Shown: positions 38,251 to 46,211 of the stretch, piece after piece
Layout: every line of letters starts with the position of its first letter
Numbering within the stretch: the first letter of the stretch is position 1
Assembly (NCBI RefSeq): GCF_013302895.1
Contig: NZ_VJOK01000001.1
Span: 5,188,557-5,252,556, forward strand
Source: Streptomyces albus subsp. chlorinus
GTDB taxonomy: Bacteria; Actinomycetota; Actinomycetes; Streptomycetales; Streptomycetaceae
Length of the DNA: 64,000 bases
Reading direction: 5' to 3'
Notes under the pieces: model-generated
Databases searched by the model: none
What the model was told of the DNA's origin: nothing
Seen by the model: the letters and a program-made list of their open reading frames with translations, nothing else
Program-made: the position numbers and the translations under genes

Positions 38251-39246
38251 GTGACCGTGACCGTTGTGGTGGGCGTGGACGGTTCCGCGTCGAGCCTGGC
38301 CGCCGTGGACGTGGCCGCACGCGAGGCCAGGCTCCGCGCGGGCGTGCTGCGGATCGTCCACGCCCTGGTGTGGCCGACGGCGAAGGTGCCCCTCGGTCCG
38401 TCCGTGATGGGCCCGCCCGAGGGCGGTGTGCGCAAGCTCGCGGAGAAGACCGTGGAGGAGGCCGTTGCCCGCGCCAGGACCTCGGAGCCGGGCCTCGAGG
38501 TCACCTCCGCGGTGATCAGCGGGGACCCGCTGTCCGTGCTCACCGCCGAGTCCGCCGGCGCCGCCCTCGTCGTCGTGGGCACCCGCGGTCTCGGCGGGTT
38601 CACCGGGCTGCTCGTCGGCTCCGTGGCCGTGTACCTCGCCGCGCACGCCGACTGCCCCGTCCTCGTCACCCGCGGCAGGAGCAACCCGGCCGGGCCGGTG
38701 CTGCTGGGCGTGGACGGTTCCGAGGTGGGTGACGCGGCCGTCGGCTGGGCCTTCGCGGAGGCGTCGTTGCGCGGCACCGAACTGGTGGCGATGCACAACT
38801 GGAACAACTGGACGGGCCCCGTCAGCGCCGGCTCCGGCGTCCAGCTGCCCACCTACTACGACGTCGACCTGTTCCGGACGGAGGCCGAGCGCGAACTGGC
38901 GACGGCCATCGCCGGGTGGCGCGAAAGGTACCCGGACGTCACGGTGACCCCGCGCCTCGTCCAGGAGTACACCCGGCAGGCCCTCATCGCGGCCAGCGAG
39001 GAGTCCCAGCTGCTCGTCGTCGGCGCACGCGGCCGGGGCGGCTTCGCCGGGCTGCTGCTCGGTTCCGTCAGCCAGGCCGTGCTGCATCACGCGCACTGCC
39101 CGGTGGCGGTCGTACGGACGCACCGCGACCACGGACGCGACCACGGGCATGGGCGGCCCGGCCATGGGCATGGGCCCGGCCATGGGCACGGGGTGCCGCG
39201 CCGCCCGTGGCATGGTCACCGGGCCGACGGCGCTCCGGACGACTGA
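38251..39246 (+). CDS. Tandem universal stress protein with His-rich tail
   Basis: A 331-residue cytoplasmic protein of two UspA domains. Domain 1 starts VVVGVDGSASSLAAVDVA and ends with the ATP-loop-like VVVGTRGLGGFTGLLVGSVAVYLAAHADCPVLV; domain 2 starts VLLGVDGSEVGDAAVGWA and ends VVGARGRGGFAGLLLGSVSQAVLHHAHCPVAVV. Both keep the GxxG...GS ATP-binding pattern. The last 40 residues are His/Gly/Arg-rich (DHGHGRPGHGHGPGHGHG), an unusual possible metal-binding tail. The GTG at 38251 follows GGAAGGGA. Confidence 0.92.
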   Translation: MTVTVVVGVDGSASSLAAVDVAAREARLRAGVLRIVHALVWPTAKVPLGPSVMGPPEGGVRKLAEKTVEEAVARARTSEPGLEVTSAVISGDPLSVLTAESAGAALVVVGTRGLGGFTGLLVGSVAVYLAAHADCPVLVTRGRSNPAGPVLLGVDGSEVGDAAVGWAFAEASLRGTELVAMHNWNNWTGPVSAGSGVQLPTYYDVDLFRTEAERELATAIAGWRERYPDVTVTPRLVQEYTRQALIAASEESQLLVVGARGRGGFAGLLLGSVSQAVLHHAHCPVAVVRTHRDHGRDHGHGRPGHGHGPGHGHGVPRRPWHGHRADGAPDD

Positions 39247-39385
39247 GCGCCGCCCGGGCGGCGGCCGTATGGCCCGACACGGCACCGGCGGCCGTGAGCC
39301 ACGCGAGAGGCGGGACGCCCTCCGGCCGGTCAACACGCCGTCCCGGCCCGCCCGTTGATTCTCCCGCCGCCCTCGGCGCACACCA

Positions 39386-39423
39386 ACGCCCTGTGACCGA
39401 TGTGGATGTCGGTCACAGGGCGT
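39386..39423. terminator. Terminator hairpin with T-tract
   Basis: Perfect 15-bp arms (39386-39400, 39409-39423), an 8-base loop, then TTT. It lies in the 389-bp gene-free interval 39247-39635 between convergent genes; nothing else is recognised there. Confidence 0.88.
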
Positions 39424-39635
39424 TTTCGTGCTTCCCCGCATGCCCGAGAGAAGAGCCCGCTGCCTGAACAGCTCCTCCACCGCGCCTGCGCCAAGCCCAC
39501 GAGGGGCCGGACCGGTCATCACCAGAGTGTGAGAGGACGGGGAGAGAGGGGGGGACGCGGGGAGGACGAGTGATCCATGACCGCGCTGGTCTAACGGAGC
39601 CCCGGAGTAATGCGGGACTCCGTGGGTTCGCACAG

Positions 39636-40109
39636 TCAGAAGTCGGCCCGCTCGTGGTCGTCCGTGCGGAGAACGGACTCCTGGTCGTAGAGGCGCTTGT
39701 AGGCGCTGCGGATCTTCTCGAGATCGGCGTCGTGGTCGCGGGCCTCCGAAGCGGGGTAGAGGACGCTGAGTTCGTACGAGCCCTCACGGCCGATGTGTCC
39801 GTTCTGGTCGCGCCATTGTCCGCGGCCCCGCTGGATGGTCAGCCCTGAAGGGAACTTCGGGGTCACGTGTTTGTCCACGAACGCGAGGAACTGCCTGTTG
39901 GAGACCGGTGGCTTGCCGTCCGGCCGGCCGGTGCCGAAGTAGAGGCGCGTGTTGATGTACGGCTTGCCTCGGGCAACGGTCGCGGACTCGGCCTGGTGGC
40001 CTGGCGCCGGCTGCCGGTCCAGTGCCGCGTATGCCTGCGGGGTTCCCGTGACGATTGCGAGAGCGGCCGATGAGGCGACGATGCGTGAGCGCGTCTTCCT
40101 GGAGAGCAC
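39636..40109 (-). CDS. DUF3574 secreted protein
   Basis: A 157-residue exported protein. It has a signal peptide MLSRKTRSRIVASSAALAIVTGTPQAYA, then the DUF3574 core: YINTRLYFGTGRPDGKP, FLAFVDKHVTPKFPSGLTI, GQWRD, and SYELSVLYPASEARDHDADLEKIRSAYKRLYDQESVLRTD. Function is unknown. The start is GTG 40109. It ends convergent to the stress-protein gene; upstream (40110-40435) lies only its promoter and the tRNA terminator. Confidence 0.82.
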   Translation of the reverse strand: MLSRKTRSRIVASSAALAIVTGTPQAYAALDRQPAPGHQAESATVARGKPYINTRLYFGTGRPDGKPPVSNRQFLAFVDKHVTPKFPSGLTIQRGRGQWRDQNGHIGREGSYELSVLYPASEARDHDADLEKIRSAYKRLYDQESVLRTDDHERADF

Positions 40110-40376
40110 GATGGCAACGGTCCCTTCGAGCTGTGTCCACTCGGGAGAGGGGCGGTGGAGTCCTGTCGGGTACGACCCTTCTGCGGACCCTGCCGGTTTG
40201 TCAGCCGCTTCCGGGAAACGGCCCGGCCCGGGGACTGCCGCGTTCGCCTTCGGTGGTGCGGGGCCGAGAGGGTTCCAGCCTGCGGACGGCGCGGCCCGGG
40301 ATCATCATGTCGCTCATCACGTGCTCACCGACATCGGCCTGCGTCCGCACCCGATCGCATCCCGCCGCACAATGAC

Positions 40377-40418
40377 AAACGCCCCGCAACCAGCATCCAA
40401 CCTGGTCACAGGGCGTTT
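40377..40418 (-). terminator. tRNA-Arg terminator
   Basis: 17-base arms with two mismatches (40377-40393 and 40402-40418), starting 18 bp after the tRNA 3' end and followed by a T-rich stretch on the minus strand. Its stem shares the ACGCCCTGTGACC core with the hairpin at 39386. Confidence 0.75.
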
Positions 40419-40435
40419 CAGTACTTCAGTGGAAG

Positions 40436-40507
40436 TACCCCCGGCAGGATTCGAACCTGCGCACACGGCTCCGGAGGCCGTTGCTCTATCCCCTGAGCTA
40501 CGGGGGC
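40436..40507 (-). tRNA. tRNA-Arg (anticodon CCG)
   Basis: A 72-nt cloverleaf. The acceptor stem is GCCCCCG/CGGGGGT (G-U first pair), and the D arm is GCTC...GAGC. The anticodon stem ACGGC/GCCGT has loop CTCCGGA, giving anticodon CCG (codon CGG). A 4-nt variable region is followed by T arm GCAGG-TTCGAAT-CCTGC and discriminator A. CCA is not encoded. Confidence 0.95.
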
Positions 40508-40649
40508 GTGCCGTCTGGGCGGCGACAGGTAGAACACTACCAGGTCATCAGGGGTGGGGTGGAACGGGTTCGGTGGGGGCAGGGGCGGGGTGGGAGGGAA
40601 ATGGACAAAAGCCGGACGCGGGTGGAGGGGCCCGCCTAGGCTTCTGGGT

Positions 40650-41132
40650 GTGCCAGGTATGTCCGGCCGGGTGCTTGTTGTCGACGACAGCAGCGTCATC
40701 CGGCAGTTGATCAGGGTCAACCTCGAGCTGGAGGGCTTCGAGGTGGTGACCGCCGTCGACGGTGCCGAGTGCCTGGATGTGGTGCATCGTGTCCGGCCCG
40801 ACGTCGTGACGCTCGACGCGGTGATGCCACGTCTGGACGGTGTGCGTACGGCGGAGCGGTTGCGGGCCGACCCGCGTACGCGGCACCTGCCGCTCGCGCT
40901 CGTCAGCGCGTGCACCGAGTTGGAGGGCGACGGTGTGGTGGGGGCCGAGAGAGGGGTGGACGCCTTTCTCGCCAAGCCCTTCGAGCCCGTCGATCTGGTG
41001 CGGATGGTGCGCAGGCTGACGCACGGCAGACCTGGTGCCGGACCGGAGGCGGAGGGCGGTGTGCCGGGGCAGGACCTCGGTGCCGCGCCCGGGTCCTTCG
41101 GGGCCGCCGTGTCCGAAGTGGTGGAGCCGTAG
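40650..41132 (+). CDS. Orphan single-domain response regulator
   Basis: A 160-residue stand-alone receiver. The acidic pocket is VVDDSSVI, phospho-acceptor Asp56 is in VVTLDAVMPRLDG, a Thr/Ser switch-type serine lies in LALVSACTE, and the conserved Lys is in FLAKPFEP. There is no output domain; the last 35 residues are Gly/Pro-rich. GTG 40650 is chosen because a -10-like TAGGCT (40637-40642) ends seven bases before it, suggesting a leaderless mRNA; ATG 40659 is the alternative. No histidine kinase is adjacent. It precedes nrtL. Confidence 0.87.
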   Translation: MPGMSGRVLVVDDSSVIRQLIRVNLELEGFEVVTAVDGAECLDVVHRVRPDVVTLDAVMPRLDGVRTAERLRADPRTRHLPLALVSACTELEGDGVVGAERGVDAFLAKPFEPVDLVRMVRRLTHGRPGAGPEAEGGVPGQDLGAAPGSFGAAVSEVVEP

Positions 41133-41182
41133 GCGGCAGTGGTGGGGCTGTAGGGCGGCAGTGGTGGAGCCGCGAGGCGGCG
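41118..41182 (+). repeat. Triple 21-22 bp repeat across the receiver gene's stop
   Basis: Units at 41118-41138, 41139-41160 and 41161-41182 share GTGGTGG-GC-GGCGGC. The first contains the stop codon of the response regulator gene, so the gene's end has been shaped by repeat expansion. Confidence 0.75.
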
Positions 41183-41331
41183 CGCGCCATGGCTCGGGGC
41201 GGCCCGCGTGTGCTGTGGGTGTCGCGTCCGGCGCGCTGCGTGAGCGGGTGCGGTCCGCGCGCGGCCGGCGAGGCGTCCAGGTCGCGAAACCGGCTCGCGC
41301 TTCCCCACCCCGCCTCCCATACGCTTGCTCT

Positions 41332-42147
41332 GTGACCCCCGCCCAGCTCTCGCGCACCATCCGGCACCTGCTGTGCCGTGGGCTCCCCGACTCCTCCGGC
41401 GACCTGTCCGCCACGCGTGTCGTCGTCGAGTCCCCGCCCCGGCGGGGGGAGGGGGACTACGCGACCGGGATCGCCTTCCGTGTCGCGGCGGCGAGCGGGC
41501 GTGCCCCGGGCGAGGTCGCGGCCTCGCTGTGCGCGCGGCTCCTGGCCGAGGCGGACGGGATCGCGGACGCCAGGGTGGTCGGCGGCGGCTTCATCAATGT
41601 GACGCTGACGCCCCGGGCGCGGGCCGGACTGGTGAGGTCTCTCACAGCGGACCGGCCGGCCGGTATGCCGGACCCGGCAGCCGAGCCGGGACCCGAACCC
41701 GGCGACGTGCCCGCCCGTGACATCCCGCGGTGGGCCGCGCTCACCGGCGAGAGCCCCCGGGACCTCGCCGTCCGCAGCGAACGCGCCGGCTCTCTCTTCC
41801 GGGTGCAGTACGCGCACGCGCGCGCGTGCGCCCTGCTGCGCAACGGGCGGCGGCTCGGGATCGGGCCCGCCGCCGAGTGCGCCGAACCGCTCGCGCCCGC
41901 CGGCGCCCGGCTGCTGGCCCTGCTGGCCGACCGGGCGCGGATCACGTCGCCCGGCCCGCTGGCGCGGCACCTCGACGCGGTCGCGGGCGCCTTCGCCGCG
42001 TTCCGCGAGTCCTGTGAGCCGCTGCCGCGCGGTGAGGAGAAACCCGGGGCCGCCCACCGCGGCCGGCTGGCCCTCGCCGAGGCCACCCAGGCGGTGCTGG
42101 CAGGCGGCCTGTCCCAGCTCGGCGTGACCGCACCCGCACATCTTTAA
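41332..42147 (+). CDS. nrtL: ArgS-related anticodon-binding protein NrtL
   Basis: A 271-residue protein resembling arginyl-tRNA synthetase without its catalytic core. Residues 1-100 match the ArgRS N-terminal Add-1 domain (YATGIAFRVA...EGRA/GGGFINVTL), and residues about 155-271 match the DALR anticodon-binding domain (FRVQYAHARACALLRN, ending LGVTAPAHL). The HIGH and KMSKS motifs and Rossmann fold are absent, so it cannot charge tRNA. The TACGCT -10 lies six bases before the GTG, suggesting leaderless expression. It lies upstream of lysA and close to tRNA-Arg. Confidence 0.88.
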   Translation: MTPAQLSRTIRHLLCRGLPDSSGDLSATRVVVESPPRRGEGDYATGIAFRVAAASGRAPGEVAASLCARLLAEADGIADARVVGGGFINVTLTPRARAGLVRSLTADRPAGMPDPAAEPGPEPGDVPARDIPRWAALTGESPRDLAVRSERAGSLFRVQYAHARACALLRNGRRLGIGPAAECAEPLAPAGARLLALLADRARITSPGPLARHLDAVAGAFAAFRESCEPLPRGEEKPGAAHRGRLALAEATQAVLAGGLSQLGVTAPAHL

Positions 42148-42188
42148 GACCGCACTTCTCAGGACTGGGACACAGGGACTCCACGATC

Positions 42189-43580
42189 ATGAGCCGTTCC
42201 GCACACCCCGCAGGCCCCCGCCACGGTGACGTCCTCCCGGAGGGCCACTACACGCCGCCGCCGACCGATCTGAACTCGCTCGACCCGCGCGTGTGGGCGC
42301 ACACCGTCGAGCGCACCGCCGAGGGCTCCGTCGCTGTCGGCGGGCTCGACGTCCGCGAGATCGCCGCGGAGTTCGGCACGCCCGCGTACGTGATGGACGA
42401 GGCCGACTTCCGCGCCCGCTGCCGCGCCTGGCGGGACGCGTTCGGGCCGGACGCCGACGTCTTCTACGCGGGGAAGGCCTTCCTCTCGCGCGCCGTGGTG
42501 CGCTGGCTGTGCGAGGAGGGGCTGAACCTCGACGTGTGCTCCGGCGGCGAACTGGCGACCGCGCTGGCCGCCGGGATGCCCGCCGAGCGCATCGCGCTGC
42601 ACGGCAACAACAAGTCCGCCGACGAGATCACCCGGGCCGTCGAGGCGGGCGTGGGGCGCATCGTCCTCGACTCGTTCCAGGAGATCGCCCGCGTCGCGCA
42701 CATCGCCCAGCGGCTCGGGCGGCGGCAGCCCGTGCAGATCCGGGTCACGGTCGGTGTCGAGGCGCACACGCACGAGTTCATCGCGACGGCGCACGAGGAC
42801 CAGAAGTTCGGCCTCGCTCTCGCGGGAGGGCAGGCGGCCGAGGCCGTGCGCCGGGTGCTGATGCTGGACAGCCTGGAGCTGACGGGCATCCACTCGCACA
42901 TCGGCTCGCAGATCTTCGACATGGCCGGCTTCGAGGTCTCGGCACGCCGTGTGGTCGGCCTGCTGACGCAGATCCGCGACGAGCACGGCATCGAGCTGCC
43001 GGAGATCGACCTGGGGGGCGGCCTGGGCATCGCGTACACCCCCGAGGACGACCCGCGGGAGCCGCACGAGATCGCCAAGTCGCTGGGGGACATCGTCACC
43101 CGCGAGTGCGAGGCGGCGGGGCTGGCCGTGCCGCGGCTTTCGGTGGAGCCGGGCCGCGCCATCGTCGGGCCGACGGCCTTCACGCTCTACGAGGTCGGCA
43201 CCCTCAAGGAGCTGGAGGGGCTGCGCACGTACGTGAGCGTGGACGGCGGGATGTCCGACAACATCCGCACCGCCCTCTACGACGCCGAGTACAGCGTCGC
43301 GCTCGTCTCCCGCTCCTCCGAGGCGGAGCCGATGCTCAGCCGGGTGGTGGGCAAGCACTGCGAGAGCGGTGACATCGTCGTACGGGACGCGTTCCTGCCC
43401 TCCGACCTGGCGCCCGGCGATCTGCTGGCCGTGCCGGCGACCGGTGCCTACTGCCGGTCGATGGCGAGCAACTACAACCATGCGCTGCGCCCGCCGGTCG
43501 TCGCCGTACGGGACGGGCAGGCGCGGACCATCGTGCGGCGCGAGACGGAGGAAGATCTTCTGCGTCTCGATGTCGGTTAG
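42189..43580 (+). CDS. lysA: Diaminopimelate decarboxylase
   Basis: A 463-residue PLP enzyme that makes L-lysine from meso-diaminopimelate. It has a fold-III TIM barrel with the PLP lysine in DVFYAGKAFL, HGNNKSADEI, GIHSHIGSQIFD and the glycine-rich phosphate site DLGGGLGIAY. The C-terminal beta domain contains SVEPGRAIVG, the CESGDIVVRD segment with the active-site Cys from the neighbouring subunit, and AYCRSMASNYN. An N-terminal extension of about 50 residues is typical of Streptomyces LysA. It begins 41 bp after nrtL. Confidence 0.97.
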   Translation: MSRSAHPAGPRHGDVLPEGHYTPPPTDLNSLDPRVWAHTVERTAEGSVAVGGLDVREIAAEFGTPAYVMDEADFRARCRAWRDAFGPDADVFYAGKAFLSRAVVRWLCEEGLNLDVCSGGELATALAAGMPAERIALHGNNKSADEITRAVEAGVGRIVLDSFQEIARVAHIAQRLGRRQPVQIRVTVGVEAHTHEFIATAHEDQKFGLALAGGQAAEAVRRVLMLDSLELTGIHSHIGSQIFDMAGFEVSARRVVGLLTQIRDEHGIELPEIDLGGGLGIAYTPEDDPREPHEIAKSLGDIVTRECEAAGLAVPRLSVEPGRAIVGPTAFTLYEVGTLKELEGLRTYVSVDGGMSDNIRTALYDAEYSVALVSRSSEAEPMLSRVVGKHCESGDIVVRDAFLPSDLAPGDLLAVPATGAYCRSMASNYNHALRPPVVAVRDGQARTIVRRETEEDLLRLDVG

Positions 43581-43684
43581 CGAGATATACGTCCCACATA
43601 CTGGACCTGGCGTGGAATCTCCGTTCCGGTAAGTGAGACTTGACCACCAGTACCTGTAACGGGACAGACGGAAAAAGAGGTCGA

Positions 43685-44986
43685 ATGATGCGTACGCGTC
43701 CGCTGAAAGTGGCGCTGCTGGGCTGTGGGGTCGTCGGCTCAGAGGTGGCACGCATCATGACGACGCACGCCGAGGACCTCGCCCAGCGCATCGGCGCCCC
43801 CGTCGAACTGGCGGGGGTCGCCGTCCGGCGTCCCGACCGCGTCCGCGCGGGCGTCGACCCGCACCTGGTGACCACCGACGCCGCCGCGCTCGCCGCCCGC
43901 GACGACATCGACGTGGCCGTGGAGGTCATCGGCGGCATCGAGCCCGCCCGCTCCCTGATCACCTCGGCGTTCGAACACGGTGCCAGCGTCGTGACCGCCA
44001 ACAAGGCGCTGCTCGCCGAGGACGGCGGCACCCTCCACGAGGCCGCCGAGAAGCACGGCGTCGACCTGTACTACGAGGCCGCCGTCGCCGCCGCGATCCC
44101 CCTGGTGCGGCCCCTGCGCGAGTCCCTGGCGGGCGACACCGTCAACCGCGTCCTGGGCATCGTCAACGGCACCACCAACTTCATCCTCGACCGCATGGAG
44201 TCCACGGGCGCCGGCTACAGCGAGGCGCTGGACGAGGCCACCGCGCTCGGCTACGCGGAAGCCGACCCGACCGCCGATGTCGAGGGCTTCGACGCCGCCG
44301 CGAAGGCGGCCATCCTGGCGGGCATCGCCTTCCACACCCGCGTACGCCTCGACGACGTGCACCGCGAGGGCCTGACCGACGTGACGGCCGCCGACATCGC
44401 CTCCGCGAAACGCATGGGCTGCACCGTCAAGCTCCTGGCCATCTGCGAGCGCGCCGCCGACGGCCGCTCGGTCACCGCCCGGGTGCACCCGGCCATGATC
44501 CCGCTCAGCCACCCGCTCGCCTCGGTGCGCGAGGCGTACAACGCGGTCTTCGTCGAGTCGGAGGCGGCCGGGCAGCTGATGTTCTACGGTCCCGGCGCGG
44601 GTGGCGCGCCCACCGCCTCCGCCGTCCTCGGCGACCTGGTGGCCGCCTGCCGCAACAAGCTGTCCGGCGGCCGCGGCCCTGGCGAGTCGGCGTACGCGCA
44701 GCTGCCGGTTTCCCCCATGGGCGAGGTGGTCACCCGGTACCACATCAGCCTGGACGTCGCCGACAAGCCCGGTGTCCTGGCCCAGGTGGCAACCGTCTTC
44801 GCCCAGCACGGCGTCTCCATCGACACCGTGCGGCAGAAGGGCAAGGAAGGCCCGCACGACGGAGCCTGGCTCGTCGTCGTCACCCACCGTGCCCCGGACG
44901 CCGCCCTCAGCGCGACGGTCGAGGCGCTGCGCGGCCTCGACACCGTGCGCGGCGTCGCCAGCATCATGCGGGTCGAGGGTGAGTGA
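43685..44986 (+). CDS. hom: Homoserine dehydrogenase
   Basis: A 433-residue NAD(P)H enzyme that reduces aspartate semialdehyde to homoserine, the branch point to threonine and methionine. The Rossmann motif is VALLGCGVVGSEV. The substrate site includes TANKALLAEDG, VNGTTNFIL and the catalytic Lys region DVEGFDAAAKAAILAG. A C-terminal ACT domain (about 355-433, YHISLDVADKPGVLAQVATVFAQHGVSI) allows threonine feedback control. AGAGG precedes two adjacent ATGs (43685, 43688). thrC follows after 97 bp. Confidence 0.97.
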   Translation: MMRTRPLKVALLGCGVVGSEVARIMTTHAEDLAQRIGAPVELAGVAVRRPDRVRAGVDPHLVTTDAAALAARDDIDVAVEVIGGIEPARSLITSAFEHGASVVTANKALLAEDGGTLHEAAEKHGVDLYYEAAVAAAIPLVRPLRESLAGDTVNRVLGIVNGTTNFILDRMESTGAGYSEALDEATALGYAEADPTADVEGFDAAAKAAILAGIAFHTRVRLDDVHREGLTDVTAADIASAKRMGCTVKLLAICERAADGRSVTARVHPAMIPLSHPLASVREAYNAVFVESEAAGQLMFYGPGAGGAPTASAVLGDLVAACRNKLSGGRGPGESAYAQLPVSPMGEVVTRYHISLDVADKPGVLAQVATVFAQHGVSIDTVRQKGKEGPHDGAWLVVVTHRAPDAALSATVEALRGLDTVRGVASIMRVEGE

Positions 44987-45083
44987 GCGTGCGCACCGCC
45001 GCCGTGAGGCGGCGGGGTGCGGCACGGCAAGCCCGGCGCGGCGGGCAGCGCCGGACAATGGTCAGTAAGGGAGCCGAGGAACA

Positions 45084-46211
45084 GTGACCGTCATGGAGCC
45101 TGAGATGTCTCAGATGCCCCAGGGGGCGTCCGCGCCCGCAGCGCGTGCCGCGGGACGCCCGCAGTGGCGCGGCATCATCGAGGAGTACCGCGACCGCCTC
45201 CCGGTCGCCGCCGACACCACCGCCGTCACACTCCGTGAGGGCGGCACCCCGCTGGTCCCCGCGCGAGTGCTCTCCGAGCTGACCGGCTGCGACGTCCACC
45301 TCAAGGTGGAGGGCGCCAACCCCACCGGCTCCTTCAAGGACCGCGGGATGACGATGGCCATCACCCGCGCCAAGGAGGAGGGCGCCCAGGCCGTCATCTG
45401 CGCCTCCACCGGCAACACCTCGGCCTCGGCCGCCGCCTACGCCGTGCGGGCCGGCATGGTGTGCGCCGTGCTGGTGCCGCAGGGCAAGATCGCCCTGGGC
45501 AAGATGGGGCAGGCGCTGGTGCACGGCGCCAAGATCCTCCAGGTGGACGGCAACTTCGACGACTGCCTGGAGCTGGCCCGCGGGCTGTCGGACAAGTACC
45601 CGGTCTCGCTGGTCAATTCGGTCAACCCGGTGCGGATCGAGGGCCAGAAGACGGCGGCCTTCGAGATCGTGGACATGCTCGGGGACGCCCCCGACATCCA
45701 CGTCCTCCCGGTCGGCAACGCGGGCAACATCACCGCGTATTGGAAGGGCTACCGCGAGTACCACGAGGACGGCCCCGCCACCCGTACCCCGCGCATGTGG
45801 GGCTACCAGGCGTCGGGCGCCGCTCCCCTCGTGCGCGGTGAGGCCGTCAAGGAGCCCAGCACCATCGCCACCGCCATCCGCATCGGCAACCCGGCCTCCT
45901 GGACGCTGGCCGAACAGGCCCGCGACGAGTCGGGCGGGTTCATCGACATGGTGACCGACCGTCAGATCCTCCGGGCCTACCGGCTGTTGGCCGCGCAGGA
46001 GGGCGTCTTCGTCGAACCCGCGTCGGCGGCGTCGGTCGCCGGGCTGATCCAGGCCGCCGAGGAGGGCAAGGTGGAAGCGGGGCAGCGCATCGTGTGCACC
46101 GTCACCGGCAACGGCCTCAAGGACCCCGACTGGGCCGTGGCGGGCGCGCCGCAGCCCCTCGTCGTGCCCGTGGACGCGGACGCCGCAGCCGAGCGCCTCG
46201 GCCTCGCCTGA
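45084..46211 (+). CDS. thrC: Threonine synthase
   Basis: A 375-residue PLP fold-II enzyme converting O-phosphohomoserine to threonine. The PLP lysine is in PTGSFKDRGMTMA, the phosphate-binding loop is PVGNAGNITAYWKG, and ASTGNTSASAAAYA forms the substrate loop. The short length and lack of the N-terminal plant-type extension fit the bacterial class. The GTG at 45084 follows GGGAG ten bases upstream; ATG 45093 is possible. hom-thrC form an operon, while thrB is separated by nearly 1 kb. Confidence 0.96.
   Translation: MTVMEPEMSQMPQGASAPAARAAGRPQWRGIIEEYRDRLPVAADTTAVTLREGGTPLVPARVLSELTGCDVHLKVEGANPTGSFKDRGMTMAITRAKEEGAQAVICASTGNTSASAAAYAVRAGMVCAVLVPQGKIALGKMGQALVHGAKILQVDGNFDDCLELARGLSDKYPVSLVNSVNPVRIEGQKTAAFEIVDMLGDAPDIHVLPVGNAGNITAYWKGYREYHEDGPATRTPRMWGYQASGAAPLVRGEAVKEPSTIATAIRIGNPASWTLAEQARDESGGFIDMVTDRQILRAYRLLAAQEGVFVEPASAASVAGLIQAAEEGKVEAGQRIVCTVTGNGLKDPDWAVAGAPQPLVVPVDADAAAERLGLA

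Noticed and set aside
37882..39633. 583-residue frame antisense to the universal stress protein
   Set aside because: Shadow composition; the plus-strand Usp motifs are unambiguous.
39580..39635. tRNA-like or attachment-site-like fragment (GGGTTCGCAC) near 39625
   Set aside because: No cloverleaf can be drawn, there is no match to the nearby tRNA, and no integrase is in the window.
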